The notes beneath the pieces were generated by a model that saw only the letters and a list, made by a program, of their open reading frames with translations, was not told where the DNA came from and searched no databases. The position numbers and the translations under genes were made by a program. DNA of 17,092 nucleotides, taken from NCBI GenBank assembly GCA_902796095.1, contig CADBNP010000338.1, positions 1 to 17,092 of the forward strand. The letters are read 5' to 3'. This document shows, one piece after another, positions 1 to 8,300 of the stretch (position 1 is its first letter; each line of letters begins with the position of its first letter). Source of the DNA: an uncultured Aeromonadales bacterium (GTDB lineage Bacteria > Pseudomonadota > Gammaproteobacteria > Enterobacterales > Succinivibrionaceae).

Positions 1-246
1 CCGGCTCCCGGAATTATACGGTGCAAAAATACCGCATCCGTTCCGCAGCAAACTGCTCTGATAACATCCTGAAAACCCAGACGCACCAACGGTTCAGAGT
101 ACTTCCGCTTCCCGGAATTATATGGTGCTACATGTCGAATCCGCCCCGCTGCAAGCAGCTCTGATAACACCTCGAAAACTCAGACGCACCAATTGTTCAG
201 TGAATTTCCGGTTCCCGTAATTATATGGTGATCACATGCGGGAATC
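1..246. repeat. Tandem array of a ~103-104 bp repeat
   Basis: Unit 1 spans 1-104, unit 2 spans 105-207 and a truncated unit 3 runs from 208 to about 246; the array may continue left of the window. Each unit starts with CCGGCTCCCGGAATTATA or a close variant and contains CTCTGATAACA and CAGACGCACCAA; units 1 and 2 match at roughly four fifths of positions by eye. The period is not a multiple of three and no frame stays open, so it does not look coding. Each full unit has a small hairpin (GCAG-caaa-CTGC in unit 1, GCTG-caag-CAGC in unit 2) and a longer-range GGTGC...GCACC pairing (20-24 with 83-87; 124-128 with 186-190). Function unknown. Confidence 0.85.
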
Positions 247-467
247 TTTTCTTTTGTGGATCCTCAAATATACTGTTTAATCAAGCTCAATAAAAGTCGC
301 TGACAATTAGTGATTTATGTCTCTATATATAGATTAGTGGATAACATCCATAATTCACCATTTTCTCTTTTCAATGAGAATTAAATTCTTTTTCAAAATT
401 TAGGGAACCGGATATTCAGAGTTCTGTAACCGAAGTATAATCAACTTTGCCTTTTTAAGTAGGTTAA
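247..467. other. AT-rich spacer without a recognised gene
   Basis: This stretch between the tandem repeat array and the decayed gene is AT-rich and carries no convincing open frame on either strand. The only signal seen is a possible plus-strand promoter at 300-329, listed separately. Confidence 0.6.
300..329 (+). promoter_or_regulatory. Possible sigma70-type promoter upstream of the pseudogene
   Basis: CTGACA at 300-305 and TATATA at 324-329 are separated by 18 bp and lie about 140 bp upstream of the ATG of the decayed gene. The region is AT-rich, so a chance match is quite possible. Confidence 0.25.
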
Positions 468-908
468 ATGAAAAGATTTAAAGGAAGCATTGTGATTGGT
501 GATCCTTCCTACTTTATTAAAGGAGAGGATTAGTAACGCAGTGATTACGGCAGAAGCCTGGCTGCACTTGGTTTTACCGATATTTATATCTGGATTTTCC
601 GGATGATCCCCAGATTGTAATCAACAGCGATACCGGCAAAGTTCTGGGAGGGTTCTGCCAGGATTCCTGTTCGGTGACTGTGGTATACAAATCCTAACTT
701 GAAAAAAAACGATCCTGACTATGAAGAAGTTTACGGCTTTGCTTACGACCTGGTTAACAACCGCACTGTTATTGAGGACTTTGGTGGTGAAATTGACTGT
801 AAAAGAATGCCGGTTGAAACCGACTACCACGATGATACAAAAACTGTGATTATCGGTACCGGCAATATCAATTTCAGATCATGCAATGATGAGGATCCTC
901 TCAGATAA
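468..908 (+). pseudogene. Decayed hypothetical gene (three nonsense codons, two frameshifts)
   Basis: Reading from the ATG at 468 gives MKRFKGSIVIGDPSYFIKG, interrupted by consecutive stops TAG (531) and TAA (534). The frame continues (SDYGRSLAALGFTD), slips near 580 into frame 2 (LDFPDDPQIVINSDTGKVLG), meets TAA at 695, and an 8-A run at 702-709 returns it to the first frame for the tail (NDPDYEEVYGFAYDLV, then IIGTGNINFRS), ending at TAA 906-908. Reconstructed, it would be a protein of about 146 residues. I infer Trp-to-TAG, Gln-to-TAA and Glu-to-TAA changes, a lost T near 580 and a gained A in the A run. The reconstructed protein looks like a small soluble bacterial hypothetical protein beginning with a VIGDPSYF motif; I cannot name its family. 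The last part (699-908) is open by itself but starts at a TTG within the A-run region, so it is more likely a remnant than a gene. Confidence 0.75.
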
Positions 909-910
909 AA

Positions 911-1774
911 CTACACCTGCTCCACCATCAGTTTTCTCAAGGTTTCAAGAGCCTGCTTCTCAAGCTGTCTGATCCTCTCAGCTGACACAGAAAAATGCTC
1001 AGCCAGTTCCTGAAGAGTGGCCTTGTTCTCATCAAGCCAGCGACGCTGAATAATAAATTTGGCACGATCATCAAGTTTTTCAAATGCTTCAGCCAGTGCC
1101 TCCTGTGCATTCTCCTGCCAGTTCGTATTCTCAAAACGGGCTGAAAAGTTGGAGGTTTTATCCTCAAGGAAGAAGCATGGTGAATTAGGTGCTCTGGTTT
1201 CAGTATCATCATCCTCTGAATAATCATAGGACACATCAGTGGAGGCCATACGGCTTTCCATTTCAGTAACCTCACCGGGCGTTACTCCGAGCTCCTTTGC
1301 AACCATGTGAACATCATTGTCAGAGAGCCAGGTTACATTTCTCTTGAACTTTCTCAGATTGAAAAACAACTTGCGCTGAGCCTTGGTTGTAGCAACCTTC
1401 ACCATTTTCCAGTTGCGGATCACAAATTCATGAATTTCAGATTTGATCCAGTGTATCGCATAGGTGGCAAGTCTTACTCCCGCCTTCGGATCAAAGCGCT
1501 TTACAGCCTGCATCAGACCAACACTGCCTTCCTGGATCAAATCCTTAAGGGGAAGACCGTAACCGAGATATCCCTTTGCCACATGTACAACAAACCGCAT
1601 ATGAGACATCACCAGCTTATACGCAGCCTGCTTATCGCCGGTTTCCTTAAAGTTTTCTGCAAGCTCATACTCTTCATCCTTGGTCAGCATAGGATAGCTG
1701 TTTATTCTGCTGATATAAGCTTCAAGGCCGTCGTACTGGACAAGTTGTTTTCCTGTACTAACTAATTCCGTCAT
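911..1774 (-). CDS. rpoH: RNA polymerase heat-shock sigma factor RpoH (sigma32)
   Basis: This 287-residue protein directs RNA polymerase to heat-shock promoters (chaperones and proteases in the cytoplasm). Region 2 covers about residues 52-130, with the core-binding and -10 recognition stretch LIQEGSVGLMQAV...RLATYAIHWIK. The diagnostic RpoH box QRKLFFNLR sits at 132-140, and region 4 (TLQELAEHFSVSAERIRQLE) lies near the C-terminus for -35 recognition. Length and layout match E. coli RpoH closely. The start ATG at 1774 has AAGAAGG about 9 nt upstream. It is last in the ftsY-ftsE-ftsX-rpoH order seen in other gammaproteobacteria, separated from ftsX by a 238-bp leader with its own likely promoter. 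Residues equivalent to E. coli Leu47 and Lys51 in the region 2.1 turnover element are Lys48 and Tyr52 here, which could change FtsH- or SRP-dependent control. Confidence 0.97.
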   Translation of the reverse strand: MTELVSTGKQLVQYDGLEAYISRINSYPMLTKDEEYELAENFKETGDKQAAYKLVMSHMRFVVHVAKGYLGYGLPLKDLIQEGSVGLMQAVKRFDPKAGVRLATYAIHWIKSEIHEFVIRNWKMVKVATTKAQRKLFFNLRKFKRNVTWLSDNDVHMVAKELGVTPGEVTEMESRMASTDVSYDYSEDDDTETRAPNSPCFFLEDKTSNFSARFENTNWQENAQEALAEAFEKLDDRAKFIIQRRWLDENKATLQELAEHFSVSAERIRQLEKQALETLRKLMVEQV

Positions 1775-1823
1775 ACTTATTTGCCTTCTTACAGTTACTT
1801 AAAAAATCTCAACAATAGAAACC

Positions 1824-1850
1824 CTCCGGATCGTCATAAACGCTCCGGAG
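1824..1850 (-). promoter_or_regulatory. Hairpin in the rpoH leader
   Basis: A perfect 7-bp inverted repeat, CTCCGGA at 1824-1830 and TCCGGAG at 1844-1850, has a 13-nt loop and sits 50-76 nt upstream of the rpoH start. No T run follows directly, so it is a poor terminator. It would lie in the 5' leader of an mRNA started at the 1925-1952 promoter. Whether it affects rpoH translation, mRNA stability or transcription is unknown. Confidence 0.4.
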
Positions 1851-1924
1851 ACTCCTTATTCGTTTTTTCGCGTGTTAAGCATCAAACCTTTGCGAACTCT
1901 TTATTTAAATTTTCACAGAGATCA

Positions 1925-1952
1925 AGTATATGCCAAATTCTGAAAAATTCAA
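1925..1952 (-). promoter_or_regulatory. Probable sigma70 promoter of rpoH
   Basis: On the minus strand, TTGAAT (1947-1952) and TATACT (1925-1930) are separated by 16 bp; both hexamers match the consensus at four or five positions. It lies about 150 bp upstream of the rpoH ATG in the ftsX-rpoH gap, where E. coli also has several rpoH promoters. A sigmaE-like GGAAACTT lies just upstream but has no properly spaced -10. Confidence 0.5.
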
Positions 1953-1998
1953 TATCAGATCACAAGTTTCCTGCTCATCTATATAGACAAAAAATGAC

Positions 1999-2027
1999 AA
2001 AAAAAGTTCAGACTAAAAATTGCTGAA
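1999..2027 (-). terminator. Possible weak terminator after ftsX
   Basis: The arms TTCAG and CTGAA (2023-2027 and 2007-2011) flank an 11-nt loop that includes the ftsX stop, and a run of seven T follows on the transcribed strand (1999-2005). The stem is short and AT-containing, so any termination is probably partial and would allow read-through into rpoH. Confidence 0.3.
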
Positions 2028-2948
2028 TTTTGAAAGGGATATCTTTGTCGCAATGACACTGAGAAGAATACTGATCAGAACAACAGCCGAAGTCTCTGTG
2101 AATGACAGCAGAGACATTTCATACTTTTCACCGTACAGTTCAGCCAGTTCATTGATAATATAAGATGCACACATGACAAAAAACTCATTTACCCACCAGG
2201 CGAGTAGACCGCCCAAAAAGCCCATAAGAATACCGGAATATATGTACGGCCTTGCAATAAAGCTGTCTGTGGCACCGAAAAACTTCATTATCTTGATTTC
2301 ATCACGGTGATACATAACATTTATGCGTACCGTATTGGAAACTGTCAGGATAACTCCGGCAAGGAGCATAATTCCAAGGGATATGGCCAGATTCCGCATA
2401 AGATTGGCAATACCCTTAAGCCTTTTGATCCACATCAGATCAAATTTACCCTGTTCAACCTCGTCATGAGCAATAAACTTTTTGAGCATCTCTTCGGCTG
2501 CAGACTGATCGGCAACAATCTCTTCAGACGGTGTAACAACAAGAACATCAGGAAGAGGGTTATCCGCAAGATATTTTATCGGCTCGGCAAAACCGGAGAG
2601 TTTTGAAAATTCAATTAGGCCTTCTTCCTTGGAAATAAACCTTACACTTTTTACATCAGGTTCGGTTCTCACAGCTTCAACAAAGGCTGCCGTCTGCTCA
2701 GGTGTAAGTTCCCTGCTTAAATACAGAGAAATCTGACAGGAATCGTTAAGTTTTGACGTAACGGTCTGTGCATTAAGATAAAGCACATAGAATGTCATTG
2801 GGACAGCAAGACTGACAGCTATTACAGACAGAGTCAGACAGGTGCGGAACGGTGATGCCAGCAGAGCAAGAAGAGATCGTTTAAAAACATTCCAGTGATT
2901 AAGAATAAACTTTTCCCTGCCGACAGCTCTTCTGTTGCTTTCAGCCAT
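2013..2948 (-). CDS. ftsX: Cell division ABC transporter permease FtsX
   Basis: FtsX is the integral membrane partner of FtsE. The FtsEX complex joins the divisome and, in gammaproteobacteria, controls septal amidases through EnvC rather than moving a known substrate. From the ATG at 2948 the protein is 311 residues, with a basic cytoplasmic N-terminus, a first membrane segment at about 33-57 (SVIAVSLAVPMTFYVLYL), a periplasmic domain with the usual TPEQTAAFVEAV and DVKSVRFISKEE elements, and three more membrane segments in the C-terminal half, including the conserved RDEIKIMKFFGATDSFI loop. A GTG at 2957 would add three residues; I prefer the ATG because it gives a typical 8-nt overlap with the ftsE stop. 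It is transcribed with ftsE and ftsY. Confidence 0.95.
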   Translation of the reverse strand: MAESNRRAVGREKFILNHWNVFKRSLLALLASPFRTCLTLSVIAVSLAVPMTFYVLYLNAQTVTSKLNDSCQISLYLSRELTPEQTAAFVEAVRTEPDVKSVRFISKEEGLIEFSKLSGFAEPIKYLADNPLPDVLVVTPSEEIVADQSAAEEMLKKFIAHDEVEQGKFDLMWIKRLKGIANLMRNLAISLGIMLLAGVILTVSNTVRINVMYHRDEIKIMKFFGATDSFIARPYIYSGILMGFLGGLLAWWVNEFFVMCASYIINELAELYGEKYEMSLLSFTETSAVVLISILLSVIATKISLSKFSNF

Positions 2949-3633
2949 TTTTTTCACCGCCTTTTTCAGGAGCCGGACAGTCGGCTATCATTCTTCCTCT
3001 TTTCAGAATAATTTGCCGGCACGGCTTGAGATTAAACAGATTTCCATCGTGAGTTGCAAGAAGAACAGTCGCTCCGCTTCGATTGAACACGGTAAAAAGC
3101 TTCAGAATTTCAGCCGACATTTCCGGATCAAGATTGCCTGTTGGCTCATCTGCCAGAAGAATTTTAGGCGAATGAACTATGGCTCTGGCAATGCCGACCC
3201 GCTGCTGTTCACCGCCGGACAGAGTAAGAGGATAATACCTGGCCTTATCAATCAGACCGACATAATCAAGAGCCGCATTGGTTCGCTTATTTATATCCGT
3301 GGAGCAGTAGCCTTCGATTTCAAGAGGAAGAGCCACATTATCAAATACCGTACGACTGTTTATAAGACGGTAATCCTGAAAAATCATGCCGATTTGCCGC
3401 CGTATATACGGTATCTCGTCCCAGCTCAGTCTCGTAATATCCTTTCCGTTAAAAAAAATCTTTCCAAGACTCGGCTGTTCTATTGAAGAAATGAGTTTCA
3501 AAAGGGTGCTTTTCCCGGCGCCCGAGTGACCTCTCAGGTATACCATCTCACCCCTGGCAATACTGAAGCTGACCTGCTGAATAGCCTGAAAGCCGCCAAG
3601 ATAACTCTTTGAAACCTGCTCAAAACGAATCAT
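2941..3633 (-). CDS. ftsE: Cell division ATP-binding protein FtsE
   Basis: FtsE is the cytoplasmic ATPase of the FtsEX complex, which couples ATP hydrolysis to cell-wall splitting at the septum. The 230-residue protein has Walker A GHSGAGKS at 35-42, a Q-loop MIFQDYRLI, the ABC signature LSGGEQQR, Walker B ILLADEP followed by TGNLD, and the switch His in ATHD. It is slightly longer than E. coli FtsE, with a charged tail (EKGGEKNG). Its ATG overlaps the ftsY stop by 4 nt (ATGA) and its stop overlaps the ftsX start, so the three genes should be translationally coupled. Confidence 0.97.
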   Translation of the reverse strand: MIRFEQVSKSYLGGFQAIQQVSFSIARGEMVYLRGHSGAGKSTLLKLISSIEQPSLGKIFFNGKDITRLSWDEIPYIRRQIGMIFQDYRLINSRTVFDNVALPLEIEGYCSTDINKRTNAALDYVGLIDKARYYPLTLSGGEQQRVGIARAIVHSPKILLADEPTGNLDPEMSAEILKLFTVFNRSGATVLLATHDGNLFNLKPCRQIILKRGRMIADCPAPEKGGEKNG

Positions 3634-4724
3634 ACAGAATGTTCATCCTGTGTAAACAGTGCATCAATGAAATCACGGGCGTCAAATTCTCTGAGATCGT
3701 CTATTCCTTCACCAACACCGATAAATCTTACCGGGATCCTGAACTGATCAGCAATTGCGAAAATAATTCCGCCCTTGGCGGTTCCGTCAAGTTTTGTAAG
3801 ACATATTCCGGTAACAGGCACTGTGCTGTTAAACAGCTTCGCCTGACTGATTGCATTCTGTCCGGTACCTGCATCCAAAGTAAGAAGAACTTCATGCGGT
3901 GCATCAGGATCTATCTTCTTCATGACTCTGACAATTTTGGAAAGCTCCTCCATGAGATTAGCCTTGTTCTGAAGACGACCGGCAGTGTCGGCAATCAGAA
4001 CATCCACGTTTTTAGCCTTCGCTGAATTAAAGGCATCGTATATCACAGATGCAGAATCCGCTCCGGTATGCTGGGCAACAACCGTAATGTTGTTGCGGTT
4101 GCCCCATACCTGAAGCTGCTCCACTGCTGCGGCGCGGAATGTATCACCGGCTGCCAGCATCACCGATTTACCTTCATTCTGAAGACGTTTTGCCAGCTTG
4201 CCTATGGTAGTAGTCTTGCCTACACCGTTGACACCCACCATCAGGATCACATACGGCTTGTGACCACTGATCACCAGAGGCTGCTGCGAAGGCTTTAATA
4301 TCTCATAAAGTTTTTCCTTCAGGATATCGTACAGCGCATCGGCGTCATCAAGCTGAGCCAGCTTTGCCTTCGAAGTGATGGCATCTATAACCGACTTCGT
4401 GGTATCCACACCCATATCAGCAGTCAGCAGGGATGTTTCCAGTTCCTCAAAAAGCTCATCGTCTATCTTCTTTCCATGAAAGAGAACTCTGAGTCCGTAG
4501 CCGATGTTGGCCTTTGTTTTTTTCAGTCCGTTCATAAGACGACTGAACAGACTCTTTTTCTCCTGCGGATGAAGCTGTGTCTCTTCTTTAAAAACTTCTA
4601 CTGTTTCTGAACTGTCTGCCGCAGCGGCTTTTTTAACCTCTTCAGCCGCAGCTTTGGCAGGGACTTCCTGCTTTTCGCTTTTCCCCGCCCCAGGCTCCTT
4701 TTTACCCCAAGAAAATAATCCCAT
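3630..4724 (-). CDS. ftsY: Signal recognition particle receptor FtsY
   Basis: FtsY is the SRP-family GTPase that docks SRP-ribosome complexes at the inner membrane. The 364-residue protein begins with a charged Lys/Glu/Ala-rich A domain (about 1-55), followed by the N domain (about 56-145) and the G domain. GTPase motifs are clear: G1 GVNGVGKTTT at about 164-173, AGDTFRAAAVEQL, G3 DTAGRLQNK, G4 TKLDGTAKGG and the terminal GVGEGIDDLREF. The A domain is short compared with E. coli FtsY (497 residues). The start ATG at 4724 has GGAAAA about 7 nt upstream. The stop overlaps ftsE by 4 nt. In E. coli rsmD is divergent from ftsY; here it lies upstream on the same strand. Confidence 0.97.
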   Translation of the reverse strand: MGLFSWGKKEPGAGKSEKQEVPAKAAAEEVKKAAAADSSETVEVFKEETQLHPQEKKSLFSRLMNGLKKTKANIGYGLRVLFHGKKIDDELFEELETSLLTADMGVDTTKSVIDAITSKAKLAQLDDADALYDILKEKLYEILKPSQQPLVISGHKPYVILMVGVNGVGKTTTIGKLAKRLQNEGKSVMLAAGDTFRAAAVEQLQVWGNRNNITVVAQHTGADSASVIYDAFNSAKAKNVDVLIADTAGRLQNKANLMEELSKIVRVMKKIDPDAPHEVLLTLDAGTGQNAISQAKLFNSTVPVTGICLTKLDGTAKGGIIFAIADQFRIPVRFIGVGEGIDDLREFDARDFIDALFTQDEHSV

Positions 4725-4756
4725 AACGGTTTTCCAATAACAGTTAAAACTGGTTT

Positions 4757-4765
4757 ATATTACCA
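4757..4765 (-). promoter_or_regulatory. Possible extended -10 promoter for ftsY
   Basis: TGGTAATAT on the minus strand fits an extended -10 element, in the 48-bp gap between rsmD and ftsY. No -35 match is seen. A short palindrome, CAGTTttAACTG, lies just downstream at 4741-4752. Confidence 0.3.
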
Positions 4766-4772
4766 CACGATC

Positions 4773-5324
4773 CTAAAGTTTTACATAAAGACTGTACACG
4801 CACTGACCGGCCTTGGCCGTTCTGGTCAACCGCCAGTCTTCCTGAAGTTCGGGAGTCTCGTCGGCTGCATGCTCAACATAAACAATACTTCCGCCATGAA
4901 GAAAACCGTTGCAGTTAAGCAGTGCAGAAACTTTTGGAAGGAGATTCTGATGATACGGCGGATCCAGAAAAATCACGTCAAACGGTGAATATGAATTCGG
5001 TTTTGAAACAAGCTGGAGAGCGTCCCCTGTAATAACAGAGATATTTCCGGCTCCAATTAAGGTTATGTTCTTTTTCAGTGCGTCAGCCACCGGTGCACTC
5101 TGCTCAACCATCAGAACACTGTCTGCATATCGGGATGCAGCCTCAAAGCCGAGAGCTCCGGTACCGGCGAATAAATCCAGGCAGGCTACGGAATCAAGCT
5201 TGAACTGAAGCCAGTTGAAAACTGTTTCTCTTACCCGATCAGTTGTAGGCCGCAGTCCGGGACCGTCCAGAACCTTTAGCCGTCTTCCCCTGTACCTTCC
5301 GCTTATTATTCTAATCGTTCCCAT
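4773..5324 (-). CDS. rsmD: 16S rRNA (guanine(966)-N(2))-methyltransferase RsmD
   Basis: RsmD methylates G966 of 16S rRNA in the 30S subunit using S-adenosylmethionine. The 183-residue protein shows the family start IRIISGRYRGRRL, then RPTTDRVRETVFNWL, the SAM-binding motif DLFAGTGALGFEA at 50-62 and the catalytic DPPY at 121-124. Length fits the family (E. coli 198). The ATG at 5324 follows the Sel1 gene's TGA by one nucleotide, so translation is probably coupled to it. Confidence 0.95.
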   Translation of the reverse strand: MGTIRIISGRYRGRRLKVLDGPGLRPTTDRVRETVFNWLQFKLDSVACLDLFAGTGALGFEAASRYADSVLMVEQSAPVADALKKNITLIGAGNISVITGDALQLVSKPNSYSPFDVIFLDPPYHQNLLPKVSALLNCNGFLHGGSIVYVEHAADETPELQEDWRLTRTAKAGQCVYSLYVKL

Positions 5325-5325
5325 T

Positions 5326-8300
5326 TCAGCGACTTCTCAAATTTTCAAAATAAAGAGAAGCCTCGCACTGGGCCTCATTAAGCTGTGCAGTGGTCAGCTG
5401 CTTGGCAGCATCATCCCTGAGCTCTGCCGCGCCATGATCTTCACAGCCTCCGGCCACGGCCATGGAACTCCAGATATATGCAAGCTGCATATCCTTCTCT
5501 ACGCCCTCTCCTCTGAAATACAGTTTGGCTAGTTCGTACTGGGCATTGGCACTGCCGGCCTCGGAAGCCAGATTGAACATCAGAACGCTGTGAGCAACAT
5601 TTTTGGAACAGCCTGTGCCGTCAAGACACATTCTTCCAACCTTGACCATTGCCTTCACATGATTGTTCTTTGAAGCCCTGTCATAAAGTCTGAAGGCTTC
5701 CCTGGCATCAGCCTTTACACCCCGGCCCAGCTCAAACATTTTTGCATAGGCGTACATGGCCGGAGTGTAGTCCATTTCAACTGCCTGCCTGTAGAGTTCA
5801 ACGGCCCGGTCGTAATTAAGTTCGCAGCCGAGACCGTGGCTGTACAGATATGCAAGCTCGGTGCATCCCTTCGGATTACAGAGTTCGGCAGACTTGCTGA
5901 ACCATGAAAACGCCTGTTTCATGGCATTTGGTGAATTTGTCATATTAAGATAAAGATATCCGATACAGTTCTGAGCCTCGGCATTTCCTTCTGCAGCCAC
6001 ATGTCTGTAGCAGGCCAGCGCCTTGGAAAAATCCTTTTCAAGACCGATTCCCTGCTCGTACATGCCTCCAAGCTCAAGATATGCCTCCGAGCAGCCTCTT
6101 ACGGAAGCTTTCTGTAAGAGATCAACAGCCTTGAACAGATCCTGTCCGACACCTCTGCCATACCTGTAAAAACAGCCAAGGTGATAGAGTGCATCCACAT
6201 TACCCTTCTCAGCAGCCTTTTCGTACCACACAGCAGCTTCAGAAAAACTCTTTGCAACTCCAGTCCCCGTCTCATAGGCATGTCCGAGAGCATACTGAGC
6301 CCTTGGATCCTCTGCTTCAGAACCGTATCGGTACAGTTCAACAGCCTTGAAATGATCCTCCACACCGCTGAGACCGTTGTCGAATATCTTACCCAGCATA
6401 TAATAAGAGGACGGTTCCCTGAGCTTTATCAGATCCTGAAGAATATTCATGGCTTTTTCGTAGTCAGGCGGAATCTCGTCACTCTCCATGTATATTTTTG
6501 CCAGGATCTTCTTCGCCTCGACATGCCCCTCATTTGCCGCACGTGTATAAAACTCCACGGCCTTCGCCATATTATGGGCAACAAGATAACTTGATGAATA
6601 GAGCTGACCCAGCTTAAAAACTGCATCCAGACTGCCCAGGTTGGCAGCCTTGGTATAGTATGTCATGGCTGTTTTGTAATTCTGCTTTACGCTCTTGCCC
6701 TGCTCATAAATGTTTCCAAGGGCAAACAGGGCAGTAGGCTCTGATTTCTCCGCCGCCTGGCTGTACCAGTATACGGATTTCTTTTCATCCATAATCACTC
6801 CGGCTCCTATTTCATAGCAGTGAGCCAGATTGACCTGGGCCAGAGTGTGACCGTGTTCTGCCGCCAGAATATACCACTTCAGAGAGTTTTCCTGACTCTG
6901 AGGCACGCCTATTCCGTCCTCATACATATGGGCTACCGCATACTCACAGTAAAGATTGCCCTGTTTTGCACCCTGCATATACCAGTAAAAAGCAAGCTGA
7001 CTTCTCTGCTCTGAATTGATAGTGGCGGCTGTTCTTGAGCTTGTCCATACAACCTCCTTTCCACCATCCTCGAGTTTTTCATAATCGCTGAGATTTACCA
7101 GATTGTTCTCTATGTAGTAGGCAAGTTTGTACTGTGCCTCGTCGGAACCGTTTTCAGCCGCCTTGAGATACCATCTGTATGCCATATTCTTCGGATCAGT
7201 TGTCTGGATCTGTCCGTGCTCATACAGAGATGCCATTACTACCTGAGCCGGAACATAACCGTTTTCCGCCGCCTTCTGATAAAAATATCTCGCCTTGGCA
7301 TTGTTCTGCACAACTCCCCGACCGTGCTCAAATATCTGTCCGAGAAGGAACATGGCAGAAGGAACATCCTTGTCAGCCGCACGCTGAAGATAGTTGATTC
7401 CGTTGGTATAGTCAGGAATTGACTGTCTGACAAGCAGTTTTCCAAGTTTATAGCATGCGTAACTGTCTCCAAGAGATGCCGCAGTGCTGTAATATGTTTT
7501 CGCCTTGTGAGGATCCTTGTCAACTCCGTGACGCCCGTCACGACTGATGTCTCCAAGCATGCACAGTGCCTCAGTACTGTTCCGCCCGGCTGCAAGCTGA
7601 AGCCATCTGATCCCCTCCTGCTCGTCATACTGAACAGATCCTTCGTCAAGAAGACGCTTTGCCAGCATCAGCTGTGCAAGACTGGATCCCTTCTGAGCTT
7701 CCGTCTGCAGATGCTTCATGCCGTTTGCTTCTGAAAGATTCACGCCGTTGCCGGTGAAATAGAGATTGGCCATATTTATGGCGGCCAGCTCCACTCCGGC
7801 CTTTGCCGCCTTGTTCAGCCAGAAGGCACCCTGTCTGACATCCGGCTCGATTTCGTCGGAATATATAAACATCATTCCCAGATGAAACTGTGCCAGCACA
7901 TCGCCGGATTCAGCCCTGGTCTTCAGATAGGAAAATTCGGTATTAAGAGAATTACGGGAGGAAACCCAGACCACACGGCGTTCCGAAGCCGATTCCACCC
8001 TGTCGGTAAGATTCCTTTCCCTGGCATAGCGATATGCATCATCCTGAGTCCAGCTTACAGGAACTGATTTTGCATTTTTGGGGGTTTTAACCTGATGAAC
8101 GGTCAGATGGGCGGAGACCTTCTGCCTGACAGTGTTTGCTCTTACTTCACTGGATGTGCGGTGAACTCCCTTGACTTTCCAGCTGACCTCGGCAAAGGCT
8201 TCTCTGATCTGATTGAGTTCTGCAACAGCCTGTCCGTATCCCTGAGCTGCGGACTTTGCAATCCACGACTCACCCTGCTTTGGACTCTTGATGACACCCC

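Noticed and set aside
1..246. CRISPR array
   Set aside because: The unit is ~104 bp and similar along its whole length, with no short constant repeat and variable spacers.
891..900. Palindrome GAGGATCCTC between the pseudogene and rpoH ends as a bidirectional terminator
   Set aside because: It has no loop and no flanking T run on either strand, and it lies in the pseudogene coding end.
1307..1765. 152-codon plus-strand open frame opposite rpoH
   Set aside because: It is antisense to an unambiguous rpoH and has no family features; it is a shadow of codon use on the other strand.
1953..1975. SigmaE-type promoter upstream of rpoH (GGAAACTT)
   Set aside because: The -35-like element has one extra base and no sigmaE -10 at the right distance, so it is not listed as a feature.
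2935..3486. 183-codon plus-strand open frame opposite ftsE
   Set aside because: ftsE has all ABC ATPase motifs on the minus strand, so this frame is a shadow.
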